NCBI GenBank assembly: GCA_950295325.1
Contig: OX485803.1
Location: 8,308,001-8,372,000 of the forward strand
DNA length: 64,000 nucleotides
Reading direction: 5' to 3'
Source: Polytrichum commune
Taxonomy: Eukaryota > Streptophyta > Polytrichopsida > Polytrichales > Polytrichaceae
The position numbers and the translations under genes are program-made. The stretch's first letter is position 1. Each line of letters opens with the position of its first letter. Shown in pieces: positions 45,990-57,220 of this stretch. The notes below the pieces were generated by a model. The model ran no database searches, was not told where the DNA came from, and worked only from the letters and a program-made list of their open reading frames with translations.

Positions 45990-46270
45990 TCACCTCTAGG
46001 ATTGATACCTACCATTTCTATCATGGGGTTCACCGATAGAAGTGAACATTAATAATTTCATTATGCCCAAAATTCATGTATAAGTCTAGATTCATTTAAT
46101 ACATAGTAGAAGGATTTTCTATGAAATACGAAATACTTTGGTTTTAAAATACAATATGAACATAACATCAAATTTATTAATATTTCCAATACATTTATCA
46201 TTCTATTTTTGAGTATTAATACTTCAAAAAATTTATTACCCTAATTTTTAACCCCATATGAAGTACAATG
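45990..46270 (+). repeat. Repeat R5, copy 1
   Basis: Similar to 60320-60600 in the same orientation. The best block is CATTTCTATCATGGGGTTCA then CGATAGAAGTGAACAT, followed by AT-rich sequence with TTCATGTATAAGTCTAGATT. Confidence 0.5.
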
Positions 46271-48586
46271 GAGCATGGTACTTTCTACCCATGATAATTT
46301 TCAACCCACAGCAATAAGTGTGTACAGTTTACTCTTTTTTGCACTTGTAAAAAATCACATCATCAAGAAATTCAAAATATAAAAGTGTTGTGTAATCCTA
46401 AATGGCAATTTGCACTAATCACATATGTTATTGTATTTAATTGGAAAACTCCACTCCTTACCCCTCTATGTTTTTGGTTTTACATCATCTCAACCGCCTT
46501 CCACTAGAATTAGTAACTTGAAAATCCTTTGAAGCTAATGCGGGTGTTAAAGCAAGCAAATCTAAACCCTAAAATGGTTCCCATTTGATGAGCAACAGGT
46601 AATATGCACATGGGACACAAATAGCCAATAACTTGATTGTCTCTATTATTTGATTCTACTAGTGTAGTCAAACCACATTTGTATGTGATACTCCAACGCG
46701 TGATAAACAATTGACCTTTACAATGTTTCAAATTTTCCGAAAAATTGTAGATACATAAGGTACTTGTGCTAATCCAACATAGCAAATATGAGGACACTTA
46801 CTTTAGGGCGTTTTTGCAACTAACAACTTCATTAAAGTGACGATGATCTTCCATGTTCGCAATCAACCGTGAAAGATTGAAATAAGAGAGATTCAATAAC
46901 AATATTCATGAAGGGGGTGCCCATGATTTTATTTTATTTATTTAAAAAAGGTTTTTGCATACAACAAGGTGAAGAAACTTGCTACCCCACTTAACATCCT
47001 TGATATGATTTCAATGTTGTTATATCTACAAAATTCAAGTGTCCAACTTTTATGTTTCTTACGTGTTGAATTTCAGAAGAGTGAGTGCCCATATCCCCCC
47101 CCACCACCACGTTCCAAATCATGTGGCTCAATGAGGGAGTGGCATGGAGTTGTAATTAGACAACATAGCCATTCAATAGAGGTGGGGGACTACATGATTG
47201 TTTTATGAGTAAGAGGTTTTAGTCATTGGAAAATCATAGAAAATTTTCACATGAACAAAAAACTGTCACCGACGGTTTTGGTGTTCTCCCATGCATTTGA
47301 AAGTAAGGTAGAAGGTGCTTAAACCAACACTAAAAGTAATTTAGCCTATTTTTGAAGTTTTTTGGATCATTAGTATGCATGATTGGTTTAAAATATTGGC
47401 TTAGACATAGTAGAAACAAAAATCAAATAAATTGCACACCATATGAATATACTACAAATTTTTGAAGTCATTTGCCCTTGCTTTCCTAAATCCGTACCTA
47501 GCTCCCACTTTTTCCATTGCAAATGGCTCCTAAAACTATCCCAACACTTGTCCAAAATGCTCCCATTTTTCACTTGAAATCGCCCCCACCTTTTGTGCAA
47601 CCCCCACCCCTAGCACTAAAACCAACTTTCTACCCAATAAAATAATAAATTGATCTCTTGGAACTTTTGCATGTGGGATCTTAATAAATACATAAAAGTA
47701 AACCACCCCTAATTACGTTCCCTGATGCTTGCTCAAACCCAATCCCACTTTCGCCCAAAACCAACCCCACATGTTTTTGCAACCACCCCATTCTTCACTT
47801 GAATTTGCCTCCACTTGGAGACATTTGGAGGGTTTAGGGTGTCTTTTGGGTATAGGATTAGGAGGCTCTTATAGGTGTTGCTTTTGGGTGGGGTGTTGGA
47901 TATAGCATCCTCTACCTTATCGAAAAATATGCAAGTACTTGAAATCAACCACAAGTGGGCATCAATGATTAAGAAATGTCCAATGAATATTGGTCTACCT
48001 TAAGTCCACATCATGTAAGGTAAGTGGGTCTAATTCAAATTGTCATCTTAGAACGACCACCCACAAGCACCTATATTGAGTGGTATGTGCCAACCCCCAA
48101 AAGGAGGAAGTGGCTTGCAAGTGAAGAGGCTCTTCATTCATGCTTGCTTCATCTAGAGCCGGCGTTTATATCTATCATCTGAAAAGGGGGGGACACATGG
48201 GCTATAAAATTGATGATTTCCTCCACCGACGCCACCTTCACAACATTTCATGAGCTAAATAAAAAATTGAATTTTCATTGAATTGACAGCCAATAATGGG
48301 GGTTTGCCTTCCCGCTAGACTGCTGGCTCTTTAAAAAATGGTGGGGAAAATCACAGTCCATCATTTGGGAGCCAATAAGCATGCAACATTGAGTCTTAGA
48401 TTTTTTTTAAAAAGGAATTGATATTTTTGTAAAGCAGTCATATTTGAGGTGGGGAGTCACTAAACTAACAAAAACGGTAGCTCATTTGCACATGTTTTAC
48501 CTCTCCGGTGCAAGACAACTTTTTGTAAAATCCCTTGATTATGGGTGTGTGTGGCTTCCACTTGAGTGATGTGTGGATCTAAAAAC
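46271..48586. other. Spacer with degenerate internal repeats
   Basis: On the minus strand, frames at 47388-47600 and 47733-47954 share a W-x-x-F/I-QVKNG motif, because the DNA block around CATTTTTCACTTGAAATCGC (about 47565) recurs near 47790. I do not call a gene. Confidence 0.4.
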
Positions 48587-48607
48587 ATATATATATATAT
48601 ATATATA
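48587..48607. repeat. (TA)n microsatellite at an R1 position
   Basis: Lies directly before ACATGTGTTTGAAAGAGATT of R1 copy e, the same relative place as the TA run at 62970-63006. Confidence 0.85.
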
Positions 48608-48609
48608 AC

Positions 48610-48835
48610 ATGTGTTTGAAAGAGATTGAACTATGTGCTCAAAATTTGTTACCCATTCTAAGCAAGCAACAGTAACATGATTGGAGAGACCTATACGATC
48701 ATTCAATAAGAAAGAGAATATTCACTTTGATAATGTAAGATATTCAAATGAGCTCAAAAAATTATGACGAAAGTGGCCCCATATTGCCAACCATCTTGCA
48801 CAAATCACATGGTTTGTAGCCTAAGAGAAGTGGGT
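48610..48835 (-). repeat. Dispersed repeat R1, copy e
   Basis: Reverse orientation: AAAGAGATTGAACTATGTGC, TATTCAAATGAGCTC, GCCAACCATCTTGCACAAAT match the mirror of copies a-d. Confidence 0.68.
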
Positions 48836-49403
48836 GGAGCAAAAAATTCTCGTTGAACCCCTTAGTGTCTAAGAGGTCAAGGTTGGGCCTCTTCAAGCAA
48901 AAAATTATAATGTATTTGAGCTACATATATAGCCTCTCCAACCTTAATCATGTAAAAAATGACCCTATCTCAAATCAACTTATTCTTCAAGTGCATTATT
49001 TGAATAAGCTAAACACTTTGATGTCATTGAAGATTTAAGCTCAAATGCATAGCCTAGGTGCCATTGGATGCAAATACATACATTGTATTTTGATCATCAA
49101 TGTCTAGTATGAGTATATTTGGATTGTCCTTGACATAAGACAATGTATATAACAAGGTTTTAAACACCTAAATATATTAAAAATATGACTCTTGAACTTG
49201 ACGAAGCCCATATAAATTTTCTACATGGATGTACATTGAGACCCCACATCCTTTAAAGGTTAAGATCCACCTATCTTGTTGCACTATAAATACTGGGAGT
49301 GGAGAACAATATGATGCAAATGGGGTGGCATTTTTATACGTAGTGAAATCATGGCACAATATAAGTTAGTTTGGTGGCTTATTAAGTTGAAGCGAAAGGA
49401 TGC
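48836..49403. other. Spacer, no gene recognised
   Basis: Nothing supported. Confidence 0.45.
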
Positions 49404-49406
49404 TAA

Positions 49407-49527
49407 GGGTTAGTTTTCATTTAGGCCGCTTGCCCACCAAATTCTTTTGGAAGTGTAGAATCCACCAGGTGGAATCTACATTTCCAATAAAATCTGGTGG
49501 GTGAGCAACCTACGTAGAAACTAACCC
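49407..49527. mobile_element. 121-bp hairpin MITE with TAA duplication
   Basis: GGGTTAGTTTTCATTTAGG at the left and ACGTAGAAACTAACCC at the right are inverted; the arms pair almost end to end (about 58 bases each) around GAATCCACC-AGG-TGGAATCTAC. TAA lies on both sides (49404-49406, 49528-49530). The TAA target suggests PIF/Harbinger. RNA from this locus would fold like a plant microRNA precursor, but no expression evidence is visible. Confidence 0.78.
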
Positions 49528-49595
49528 TAATTAAGCTAGTGTGGGATGGGCAAAATACTACTTCACAATATTATACAAGGTATGTGGCAATGGAA

Positions 49596-49805
49596 GGGGA
49601 GAAAGAACTCTACTAGTTACAGAAGAACCGGTTGAGTTTGAAAATAACCAGTTGAAGTTCAAGACGTCAAGAAAATTACCCATCATCTTAGAGGAATTTA
49701 TGGAATATACCTCAAAATAATAAAGGAAAACCGAAAGATCACATTATGTAACTGGTTGGACTTGGAAACACTAGGATCTTGACTGATCGTGCTCAAAAGT
49801 CTCCC
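49596..49805 (+). mobile_element. MITE family D, copy 4
   Basis: Starts GGGGAGAAAGAACTC and ends GCTCAAAAGTCTCCC. Contains AGAAGAACCGGTTGAGTTTG and GAGGAATTTATGGAATATAC. Confidence 0.72.
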
Positions 49806-49889
49806 TAGACATTGGTATGTGGTCCTATTGTGGGCACATTGAACTCCACCGAAATTTTTGGTTGTTGGATTGGATCAGAATATTTCGTC

Positions 49890-50215
49890 CAATTTGCCCC
49901 AATTAGCACTTGGGTATTACAAAGAATGTCATTTTAAGTTTTGGAATCATAGTTGAGATCCCATTGATATGCAAAATTTGTAAGAAGTCAAAGTGAAGAT
50001 TATGTTTTTCTTTGATCAATAACATAGACATTCTTAATTGTATTTGAATATTGAGCTTATATATTAAGCACATAGTCCAACCCCATCAAAGCACATGTCT
50101 TTTGGTCTCCGTTCATACCTTCAAGCGTTGCAATATACCACATACATACATGTGTCCAATCAAGAAGAGTGACCACATAAACCCCACATACCTTAAGCCT
50201 GGTCTGAGTGGCTTA
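49890..50215 (+). repeat. Dispersed repeat R1, copy f
   Basis: AAGTCAAAGTGAAGATTATG, CACATAGTCCAACCCCATC, CACATGTCTTTTGG and AGAGTGACCACATAAACCCC are the family blocks. Confidence 0.65.
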
Positions 50216-50889
50216 TGTGGTATGTGGCTAGCTAGTTTGAGATTTAAATTGGAATTAAGCACATGTAAATTGTTGTGCTTATGATCTTGTGTATAACAAT
50301 ATATTGTAAAAAATAAGGGCTTTCATTCTAGGCATAGTTGCACAAACCTCATAGCATATCTCCATTGTCATTCATGGAAGTTGATGTTAAATTAAAGAAG
50401 GAGCATAACCAGTTCGAATCTAAGAAGGACTAGAGTTTTATTTGCTATCACTTTGTGACCACTTTCATGTATCCAACATCTTAAGTTTCAAACATTGGCC
50501 TTGCTAGTTTGAATGTGACAAACCATTCCGTTACACACCATTTGACATTCGAGTAAATACAAAATAACTATATTAAAAACCCCGGTGAACCTTGAAGTGC
50601 CCCTCATCCATGCAAATGCGTTATGAATTGTGGAATCTGCACTTTGATTGGAGGTCCCAAGAGCATACAAAGTACGAGTGCAAACTTCTCATCGTAATTC
50701 TTCTTCATTCAAAAACCTTGGCATATGTCTCATTGATCCAATGGCTACATGGCTTTGTAGAGTTGGAGATGGTCACAAGAAACAACACATGCTAGATATG
50801 TTGTGTGATGGTCCATGTAGTCTACTCTAGTGTCAATTTTAGATAGATGAATGGGCATTTGATTAGATGGAGAATCGTTTCTTTTGACC
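50216..50889. other. Spacer, no gene recognised
   Basis: Overlapping frames at 50488-50830 lie on both strands and share no motif with known proteins. Confidence 0.4.
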
Positions 50890-51130
50890 AGAAAGATTGT
50901 CATTTCAAGTTTTAGAATCGGAGTTGGGATGCAAATTTTTTAAAGAGGACCAAAGGAGAATATTTTCTTTCTTGTTCTCTTTATGTGATTCATAGACCTT
51001 CCCAATTATGTTCACTATTGAACCTAATATAAAATCTATATTTTAATTTCATAGTGCAATCTCATCATAACACATGTCCTTTGTTGTTAGTTCTTAACCA
51101 CAAACCTTGCCACAAACCCCTCAAATGCAA
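50890..51130 (+). repeat. Dispersed repeat R1, copy g
   Basis: GATTGTCATTTCAAGTTTTAG and CATAACACATGTCCTTTGTT match copy f most closely, suggesting that f and g belong to one subfamily 1 kb apart. Confidence 0.6.
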
Positions 51131-51979
51131 AATAATTGATTGAAAAAAATGACCACATGAAGCAACATGCCCACGTGCAATTTTGCATCATACACAGGCT
51201 TTGGCCCCAACCTACCAAGTTATATTTAATCTGACATTAAAATTGATGTACCATGTTTATTAGACTGGTTTTGGGGACTTATCACATGGTAGCACCAAAT
51301 GTCATGTGACGCCTCGTCCAATTCCCACCCAGAGATTGCAAGTCGACAACGAATGTGAAATGATGATGAATAGTGTGGGCCACACTAAGCCACTCGAATG
51401 TTTAGTGTAGCTCTTCCTTCCTTCCTTCCTTCCTTCCTTCCCGATTGCCCTCCCAAACATTTTGGGTGCCCGCCTCCGGTGCGTGAGTGGGGCGGCAAGG
51501 TGCCAAAACAAGCAAGCAAGCAAGCAAGCAAAGCCGCAAGGACGTCGTTCTTCTTACTCTTGTTAGCTAGTGCCGACCGACCTTTGCCTTTGGTAGCCAC
51601 CACCACCACCGTTTTGCTTTGCTTTGAGAATGGTGGGGCTTTAGGGTGGTTTGTCATTATGCCTCCATTGCAAGATTGGGAGGGGGATGGATTCGCTCAT
51701 AAGTATCATTAGTTAGTCGACTTAAGGTTGGTTTTGTTGGAACATGATGAATTAGGTTCAATCCACATACTATTGATCAACAATCCATAATATTGGAGTA
51801 CAAGCCATCTCTCTTCACATGGAAACTCATTTGGACTAAGCTCCAACCTCTTGTTCTTTGTTGTGGTACGTGATTCCACTTTTAGAAGTCCAACAATTTG
51901 TTTGGATTTCAATCAAACAAACACATGATGATGGATTGATAATCTCTCCACATCCTATACCCATGCGTGAAACTAATCC

Positions 51980-52038
<59 letters not shown>

Positions 52039-52689
52039 ATACATGTACCTCTCATTGAAAAAGATAGCCTTGAACACTAGTTGAATTATGGGTTTCACAT
52101 GGGGTCCCAAAGTTCCACTCATGTTAGTATCAAGTCCCAACATGGAGGTAAAATCCCAACTTTTGAGCCTCAAGAAACCATTTAAATATGGTTAATTATC
52201 ATTAAATCATTATTTTATGCAAAAAAATCCCGGGCCATGTGTTGAGAGTTGGATGTAGCTTCTTGCTTGACCTAGCTCTCAACACATGTCCTGAGCCTTA
52301 CCTCCAAAAGAGTTGTCATGTAGGCATCCATGTCATACTTGGGACTTAGGACTTGAGATCTCATGTGAAGTGGTAAGTTCCAACTTTCATGCTCTCAACG
52401 GCTACGATTGCATGGATTGACCTCAAGTGACTTGGACTTAGGACTTGGGACCTTGTGTGAACCAAAACTTAGCCTCAAAGGCAAGCTCCTCCAAAACATA
52501 TCGTTTTGGTTAAAACTACAAATTGATTTGTTACACGAAAATAATTACATTTTTAGATCTATTAGAGGTTGGGGCCCATCTTTGAGTACATCTTGCAGTG
52601 GATCAAGATTCCAAGACACTACAAATGCAACAACTTTGAGGGGTGTATGGTTTAAGTGCTTATTTGGTCATCTAAATTTTAAAATAAAG
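51131..52689. other. Spacer with microsatellites
   Basis: Contains (CTTC)n (51411-51440), (CAAG)n (51513-51531), and a long (TA)n (51983-52035). The 104-residue frame at 51398-51712 runs through these simple repeats and is not credible as a gene. Confidence 0.5.
51983..52035. repeat. Long (TA)n microsatellite
   Basis: About 26 perfect TA units, the longest TA run in the window. Confidence 0.92.
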
Positions 52690-53075
52690 TCAAACTCTAA
52701 GATCAAGGCATCCAGAGTCGACCATGTCCATTTAATCGCTCACTAGGGTCATGCAATGCCAACATGAATGGAATCTATATCTTTGAAGGCGAATGGAGTT
52801 AAGGTTTATGCGGGTGGCGGCTTGTAATTGATTACCCTCATTAAAGTTTTGACTAGCCAAGCATTAGATTTTAGATGAGTGGCTATGGTTTAACCTATGA
52901 ATCGTCTATGTGTTACCCTAAAATTACTGCTTCAAAATTTGTAGCAATTTCTATATTCATGAATTCTTTTGGCATTCTTCTTAGAATTTGTTTCTCTTCA
53001 CAAGAAAAATAAATCCCCGCTATTACTTCTCCTCAACATATGTAGACTCTCTTATTTGTCGGTCACAAATGCCTC
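52690..53075 (+). repeat. Dispersed repeat R2, copy b
   Basis: GATCAAGGCATCCAGAGTCG, TAATTGATTACCCTCATTAA, GTGGCTATGGTTTAACCTAT and CAAAATTTGTAGCAATTTCT. The open frame of copies a and c is interrupted here. Confidence 0.7.
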
Positions 53076-53164
53076 AATCTTACTAGCTTTTAAAACTTTG
53101 TATTAAATGTTCTAAAAATGTTGAAGGTTATCCGTAAATTCTTTTTCATGCCAAGGATCCTTGC

Positions 53165-53560
53165 ATATAAGGTCAAGGCATCCACAATTGACAAGGTCCA
53201 TTTAATGGCTTACAAGGGTCATGTAATGTCAACATGGATGAGGTCTATATTTTTTAGGTGAACGGAGTTAAGTTTATGTGTTGGCGACTTGTGATTGATT
53301 ACCCTCATAAGAGTTTTGATATTTGTCACAAGCATTAGAATTTAGATGAGCGGTTATGGGTTAACCTATAGATTGATTGAGTGTTACCCTATCTTTACCG
53401 CTTCAAAATTTGTAATAATTTCCATATTCATGAATTTCCTTTTTAGTTTGTTTGCATTCTCATTAGAAATTGTTTCTCTTTACAAGAAAAATAAGTCCAT
53501 GCTATTACTCCTCCTAAACAAATGCAAACTCTCTTATTTTATATGTTATAGGTACCTCAA
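53165..53560 (+). repeat. Dispersed repeat R2, copy c
   Basis: Lies about 475 bp after copy b in the same orientation, so b and c form a tandem pair. It carries the 118-residue open frame 53346-53702, beginning MSGYGLTYRLIECYP, which parallels the frame in copy a and continues past the repeat. Confidence 0.7.
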
Positions 53561-53744
53561 CCTCTATGGGAGTTGCCAGCCCAGGATTAAGAGGTTAATT
53601 CCTTCAATGCACTTGAAATTTTTGGGGTTAAAATGGGTGATCTTAGTGTCATTGGTTAGAAATTTCCTAAAGAATGATCAACTGCCTTTTAGAGAAACAT
53701 AACGATACAAACACAAACGTATTATAGTCTAAATAAGTAATAAT

Positions 53745-53834
53745 TAGATTGAATGTGGGAAACATCTAGGAATATTCCATGGAATATTGTTAGTCCCATT
53801 GAACACTGTTATGACTATAAATATTGCTATGCAT
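53745..53834. repeat. MITE family G, half copy
   Basis: AGATTGAATGTGGGAAACAT, GGAATATTGTTAGTCCC and CTGTTATGAC match the right half of 12684-12854. The left half is absent. Confidence 0.55.
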
Positions 53835-53894
53835 CCACAAGTCTGAATACTCGTGGTCATTGTAGTATTTGAATAGTAGATGGAATCTGTGTAT

Positions 53895-54082
53895 GGGGAG
53901 ATTTTTTGGACATAATCGTTCAAAATCCTAGTGTTTTCAAGTCCAAGCAGTTACATCTTTCGGTTTTTCTTTATTAATTTGAGGTATATTCCATAGATTC
54001 CTCTAAAATGATGGGTAATTTTCTTGGAGTCGTGAACTTTGACTGGTTATTTCTCAAACTCAATTGGTTCATCTGCAACTAC
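53895..54082 (-). mobile_element. MITE family D, copy 5 (truncated)
   Basis: GGGGAGATTTTTTGGACATA to TTCATCTGCAACTAC. It stops where a TACACTAAATAGG block begins, so the far end was lost or replaced. Confidence 0.65.
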
Positions 54083-54285
54083 ACTAAATAGGATATTTAG
54101 TGTTTGATACACTAAATATGAATGCATACATTAAATATCAATAACCCTATGAAAGTTAGTAACATTCAATGTAAACTCAAACACTAAATATCAACTATGG
54201 TAATATGTGGAAGTTACATGTTTGAATTTAGTGCTAATAAGGATTTGAAAAATAAAATGACAATGATAAATGGAGAACTAGGCCA
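54083..54285 (-). repeat. Dispersed repeat I, copy 2
   Basis: Inverted match to 25085-25290, with TAATATGTGGAAGTTACATG and CTATGAAAGTTAGTAACATT. It directly abuts the broken end of D copy 5. Confidence 0.65.
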
Positions 54286-54483
54286 CACTAACAAATGATT
54301 TTGGAAAGTTTTGACAACCGATTTCATGTTCGAAAAAAACATATTTTGCAAATGCTATGAGGAAACTCCTGATAATCTCACTACCCATGCATCATAAAAC
54401 ATTCTACCACAATTCACCTCCACTGGATTTTATTATATTTGTTTGTTTGATTATTTTTACTATGCTTGCGATAACCTCATAAC

Positions 54484-54625
54484 ATTACTCAGCGTTCAAC
54501 TCTTATTCAATGGGTTCTTAGAATATAACAATGAGATGCTCAAAAAGCACGCCGGGAGACTCATATTCAGACTAAACTCCCAACATCTCCTTGTTATATT
54601 CTAAGGGTCCATGTTGCTGAGGAAT
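54484..54625. mobile_element. MITE family F, copy 2
   Basis: 142 bp with ATTACTCAGC / GCTGAGGAAT ends and GTTCTTAGAATATAACAA mirrored by TTGTTATATTCTAAGGGT. The interior CAGACTAAACTCCCAACATC closely matches copy 1. No clear target duplication. Confidence 0.7.
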
Positions 54626-55044
54626 AATATGCTATTCCTTAAAATGTGGCTTCTTTGTGCCCGGAACTAACTCGACTTTGAGGCTAACACAATACAATGC
54701 GCTGTGGACAACCACTTTCCCTCGTTGTCAATCTGCTTAGAATCTGGCATGCGTAATGGGTGAATGTTCACAACACTTTTTGAGGGGGAGATTGAACCAA
54801 GGGAAGGGAAAGTGAGAACACTAATTACTATTGTAGAGTCCATGAATTTGTGTACTTAGATAAATTAACTTCTAATTTGAGGTCAAAGACCCCAAATTAG
54901 TCTAGTGAGATGAATCACCAACCAACCTATAATTTTTTTTTAAAACATTTCCAACCACATTGACTTCTAATTTGGGGTTAGAAACCCCAATTTGGTATAG
55001 TGTGACCCAATGATTTAACAATAAACTTGAGAGGGGTGGAATTG
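54626..55044. other. Spacer left of K copy 2
   Basis: A motif ACTTCTAATTTGAGGTCA...ACCCCAAATTAG near 54868-54900 and again near 54963-55000 forms a short repeated unit. No gene. Confidence 0.4.
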
Positions 55045-55052
55045 AATTCCCT

Positions 55053-55400
55053 CTCGGGGGGGGGGGGGGGGGGGCAGTCATTGGTTGGAGTAGCAATATA
55101 TGTGCGAACAAATGATAGGGTATTTTTAAAACATGGGGGCAAAAAAATATAAATGAACTTAAGAGTAATATAGGGTATCAAAAATGGCACTGGACATCTT
55201 TAAAGTACTATAGGGTATGGAATAATAGGTAATTTGGAATTATAAGTAATGCAAGCCATTTTTCTATTAACCCAAAGTAGAAATTTACATAATGATAGCA
55301 TGTGAAAAAAAAATTGAAAGTAATACCCCCCTATAAAATAGTGGTTGTTCGCACCTATATCCTTAACTTTTTAACACACTGCCCCCCCCCCCCCCCCGAG
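55053..55400. mobile_element. hAT-like MITE family K, copy 2
   Basis: 348 bp between AATTCCCT duplications (55045-55052, 55401-55408). It starts CTC then about 19 G and ends with a run of about 16 C then GAG. The interior is nearly identical to 23278-23619, with only scattered changes, implying recent spread of this family. Non-coding. Confidence 0.88.
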
Positions 55401-55408
55401 AATTCCCT

Positions 55409-55669
55409 TCCTACCGCTTAGGTAGGTGTTGGAAATTGAAGTCCAAATACACAAATTGCAAAGGTCACAAGCTTTTGTGACATCACTTACAATAGTTACT
55501 AGTACCATGGCAACTTCAACACTATGTAGTTAATTCATTTTTGAAGCAAAATTGCCACATGTCACATAACTAATCACTGAATTATGTGGTAAAGATGGCC
55601 TGAAAAAATAATCAACTAAAAAGAATTTGACATGCAAAGTATTGAATCTGATTATTTGAAAACGAGGCA
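55409..55669. other. Spacer
   Basis: Nothing supported. Confidence 0.4.
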
Positions 55670-55908
55670 CATTTTGTGTTGGAGTGTTTCTTATATAACC
55701 CCATTAGAGATAAATTTCCATCACTATTTGAGAATATAATTCTAGGGAGCTTCAAGTCTTTCTTTTAATTGGACCATGAAGTTGACATTAGCCTTTATCT
55801 CATGGAATCTACCGCCACTCTAGAGAACTAGCTTGTTCGAAACCATCTTGATGTACTTTTAGTTCCATTAGTCTTCTTGGCTTCCCAAACTTTAAAATCA
55901 ATTTGATC
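55670..55908 (-). repeat. Repeat R3, copy 2
   Basis: Inverted match to 42820-43078, with GATGTACTTTTAGTTCCATT and AGCTTCAAGTCTTTCTTTTA as the clearest blocks. Confidence 0.68.
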
Positions 55909-57012
55909 TCATCTACAACTTAACCTTGTGGATATTTTGAGAAGCAAGAAATCGGAAAATGTTGAGTAACAAGGATTGACTTGAGCTAAATCCTTAACTT
56001 CCTGGAGCATGTTGTTGTTTCATTAGATTATCTAAGCCTTATGAACCTTAAATTTCATTGTACTTAAGAGAAAAATTATTGTTAATGATTTAAAGATCGC
56101 ATTGATATGGTAGAAATATCTAGTAATTGTCATGATTTTTGTTATAATCGATTGATAATCGTTAAACCTCAAGAAATTGTGAAAATTGCATGTTAAATCC
56201 ACCACACATTGGTTGAAACAATCACAATCAACATGTAAAGTGTCAACTAGGTTCTGACTTGTTCTCCAAGTTGGCCAATTTCATTAATTCCAATATAGAG
56301 TTGATACTTTGTTCCTCTTTATGTGTGCGACAAAAAATCAAATTCTGACAGATCATGTGACTATGCAAAATGTCTCTCTGGTCATTTTAACATACTACGT
56401 GGTTGATTTAACAATCCCTTAATATTGTGCTTCAAACTTTCAAGACTAAAATATACACTTTAAGGTAAGAAAAAGAGTCCGTAGAATTGAAATATTTCAA
56501 TCAAAATAACTATATAGTACCATATATAGAAACTTATCAACAAAGGAAAAGTTACTTCATTCTTGACTTCAAAAATATATTGTGAACAAATTACATGAAA
56601 TCTCGTGATTTTTTAAAATGAAATTACTAAACATTGCTACTGCACTATTGACGTGATCTTAAAATCAATAGCAACTTTTTTCTTTTCTTTTAGGTGCAAT
56701 CAAACTTGAGATTTAGAAAGCTGAATTTTTAGATGATCTAATGAAACCACAATATGCTCTAGGAAGGTAAGGGTTAAAAATGTATTGTGAACAACCATCG
56801 TTTCATATTGGAATGGGATCATTGCCATTAAAAAGTAAAAACACAATGATACCTATTGTAACCTTCTTAACACCTTCCTTTTGAATGGATTTGGCTTCAA
56901 GAGTCTTTCGTAAGCCTAAACATGGCCCTCTTAGGAAGTTAAGGGTTACGATGCACCATAAACGCATGGGAGCAACTTCATGACTATGATAAGCAAAAGT
57001 AAACCAATGTCC
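55909..57012. other. Spacer with a half copy of MITE H
   Basis: 56200-56419 resembles the right half of family H, ending GTGGTTGATTTAACAATCCC. Otherwise nothing supported. Confidence 0.45.
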
Positions 57013-57220
57013 GGGAAGATTTTTGAGCACAATCAATCAAGGTCCTATTGTTTTCCAAGTCCAACTGGTTACATGTTGTGAACTTCCATTTATTTTTCTT
57101 GTTAATTTGAGATATATTCCGTAAATTCCTCTAAAATGATTTGTAATTTTCATGAAGTCTTGAACTTCAACTAGTTATTTTTTCAACTCAACCGGTTCGT
57201 CTATAAACTAAGAGTTGGTT
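57013..57220 (-). mobile_element. MITE family D, copy 6
   Basis: GGGAAGATTTTTGAGCACAA, CAAGTCCAACTGGTTACATG, TCCTCTAAAATGATT and TCAACTCAACCGGTTCG in reverse family order. Confidence 0.68.

Noticed and set aside
47388..47954. Two minus-strand frames sharing a QVKNG motif as a repeat protein
   Set aside because: The match comes from a short duplicated DNA block; the rest of the frames does not align, and stops separate them.
51398..51712. 104-codon frame with Ser/Phe/Leu-rich start and Lys-Gln-Ala-Ser repeats
   Set aside because: The pattern is a translation of the CTTC and CAAG microsatellites.
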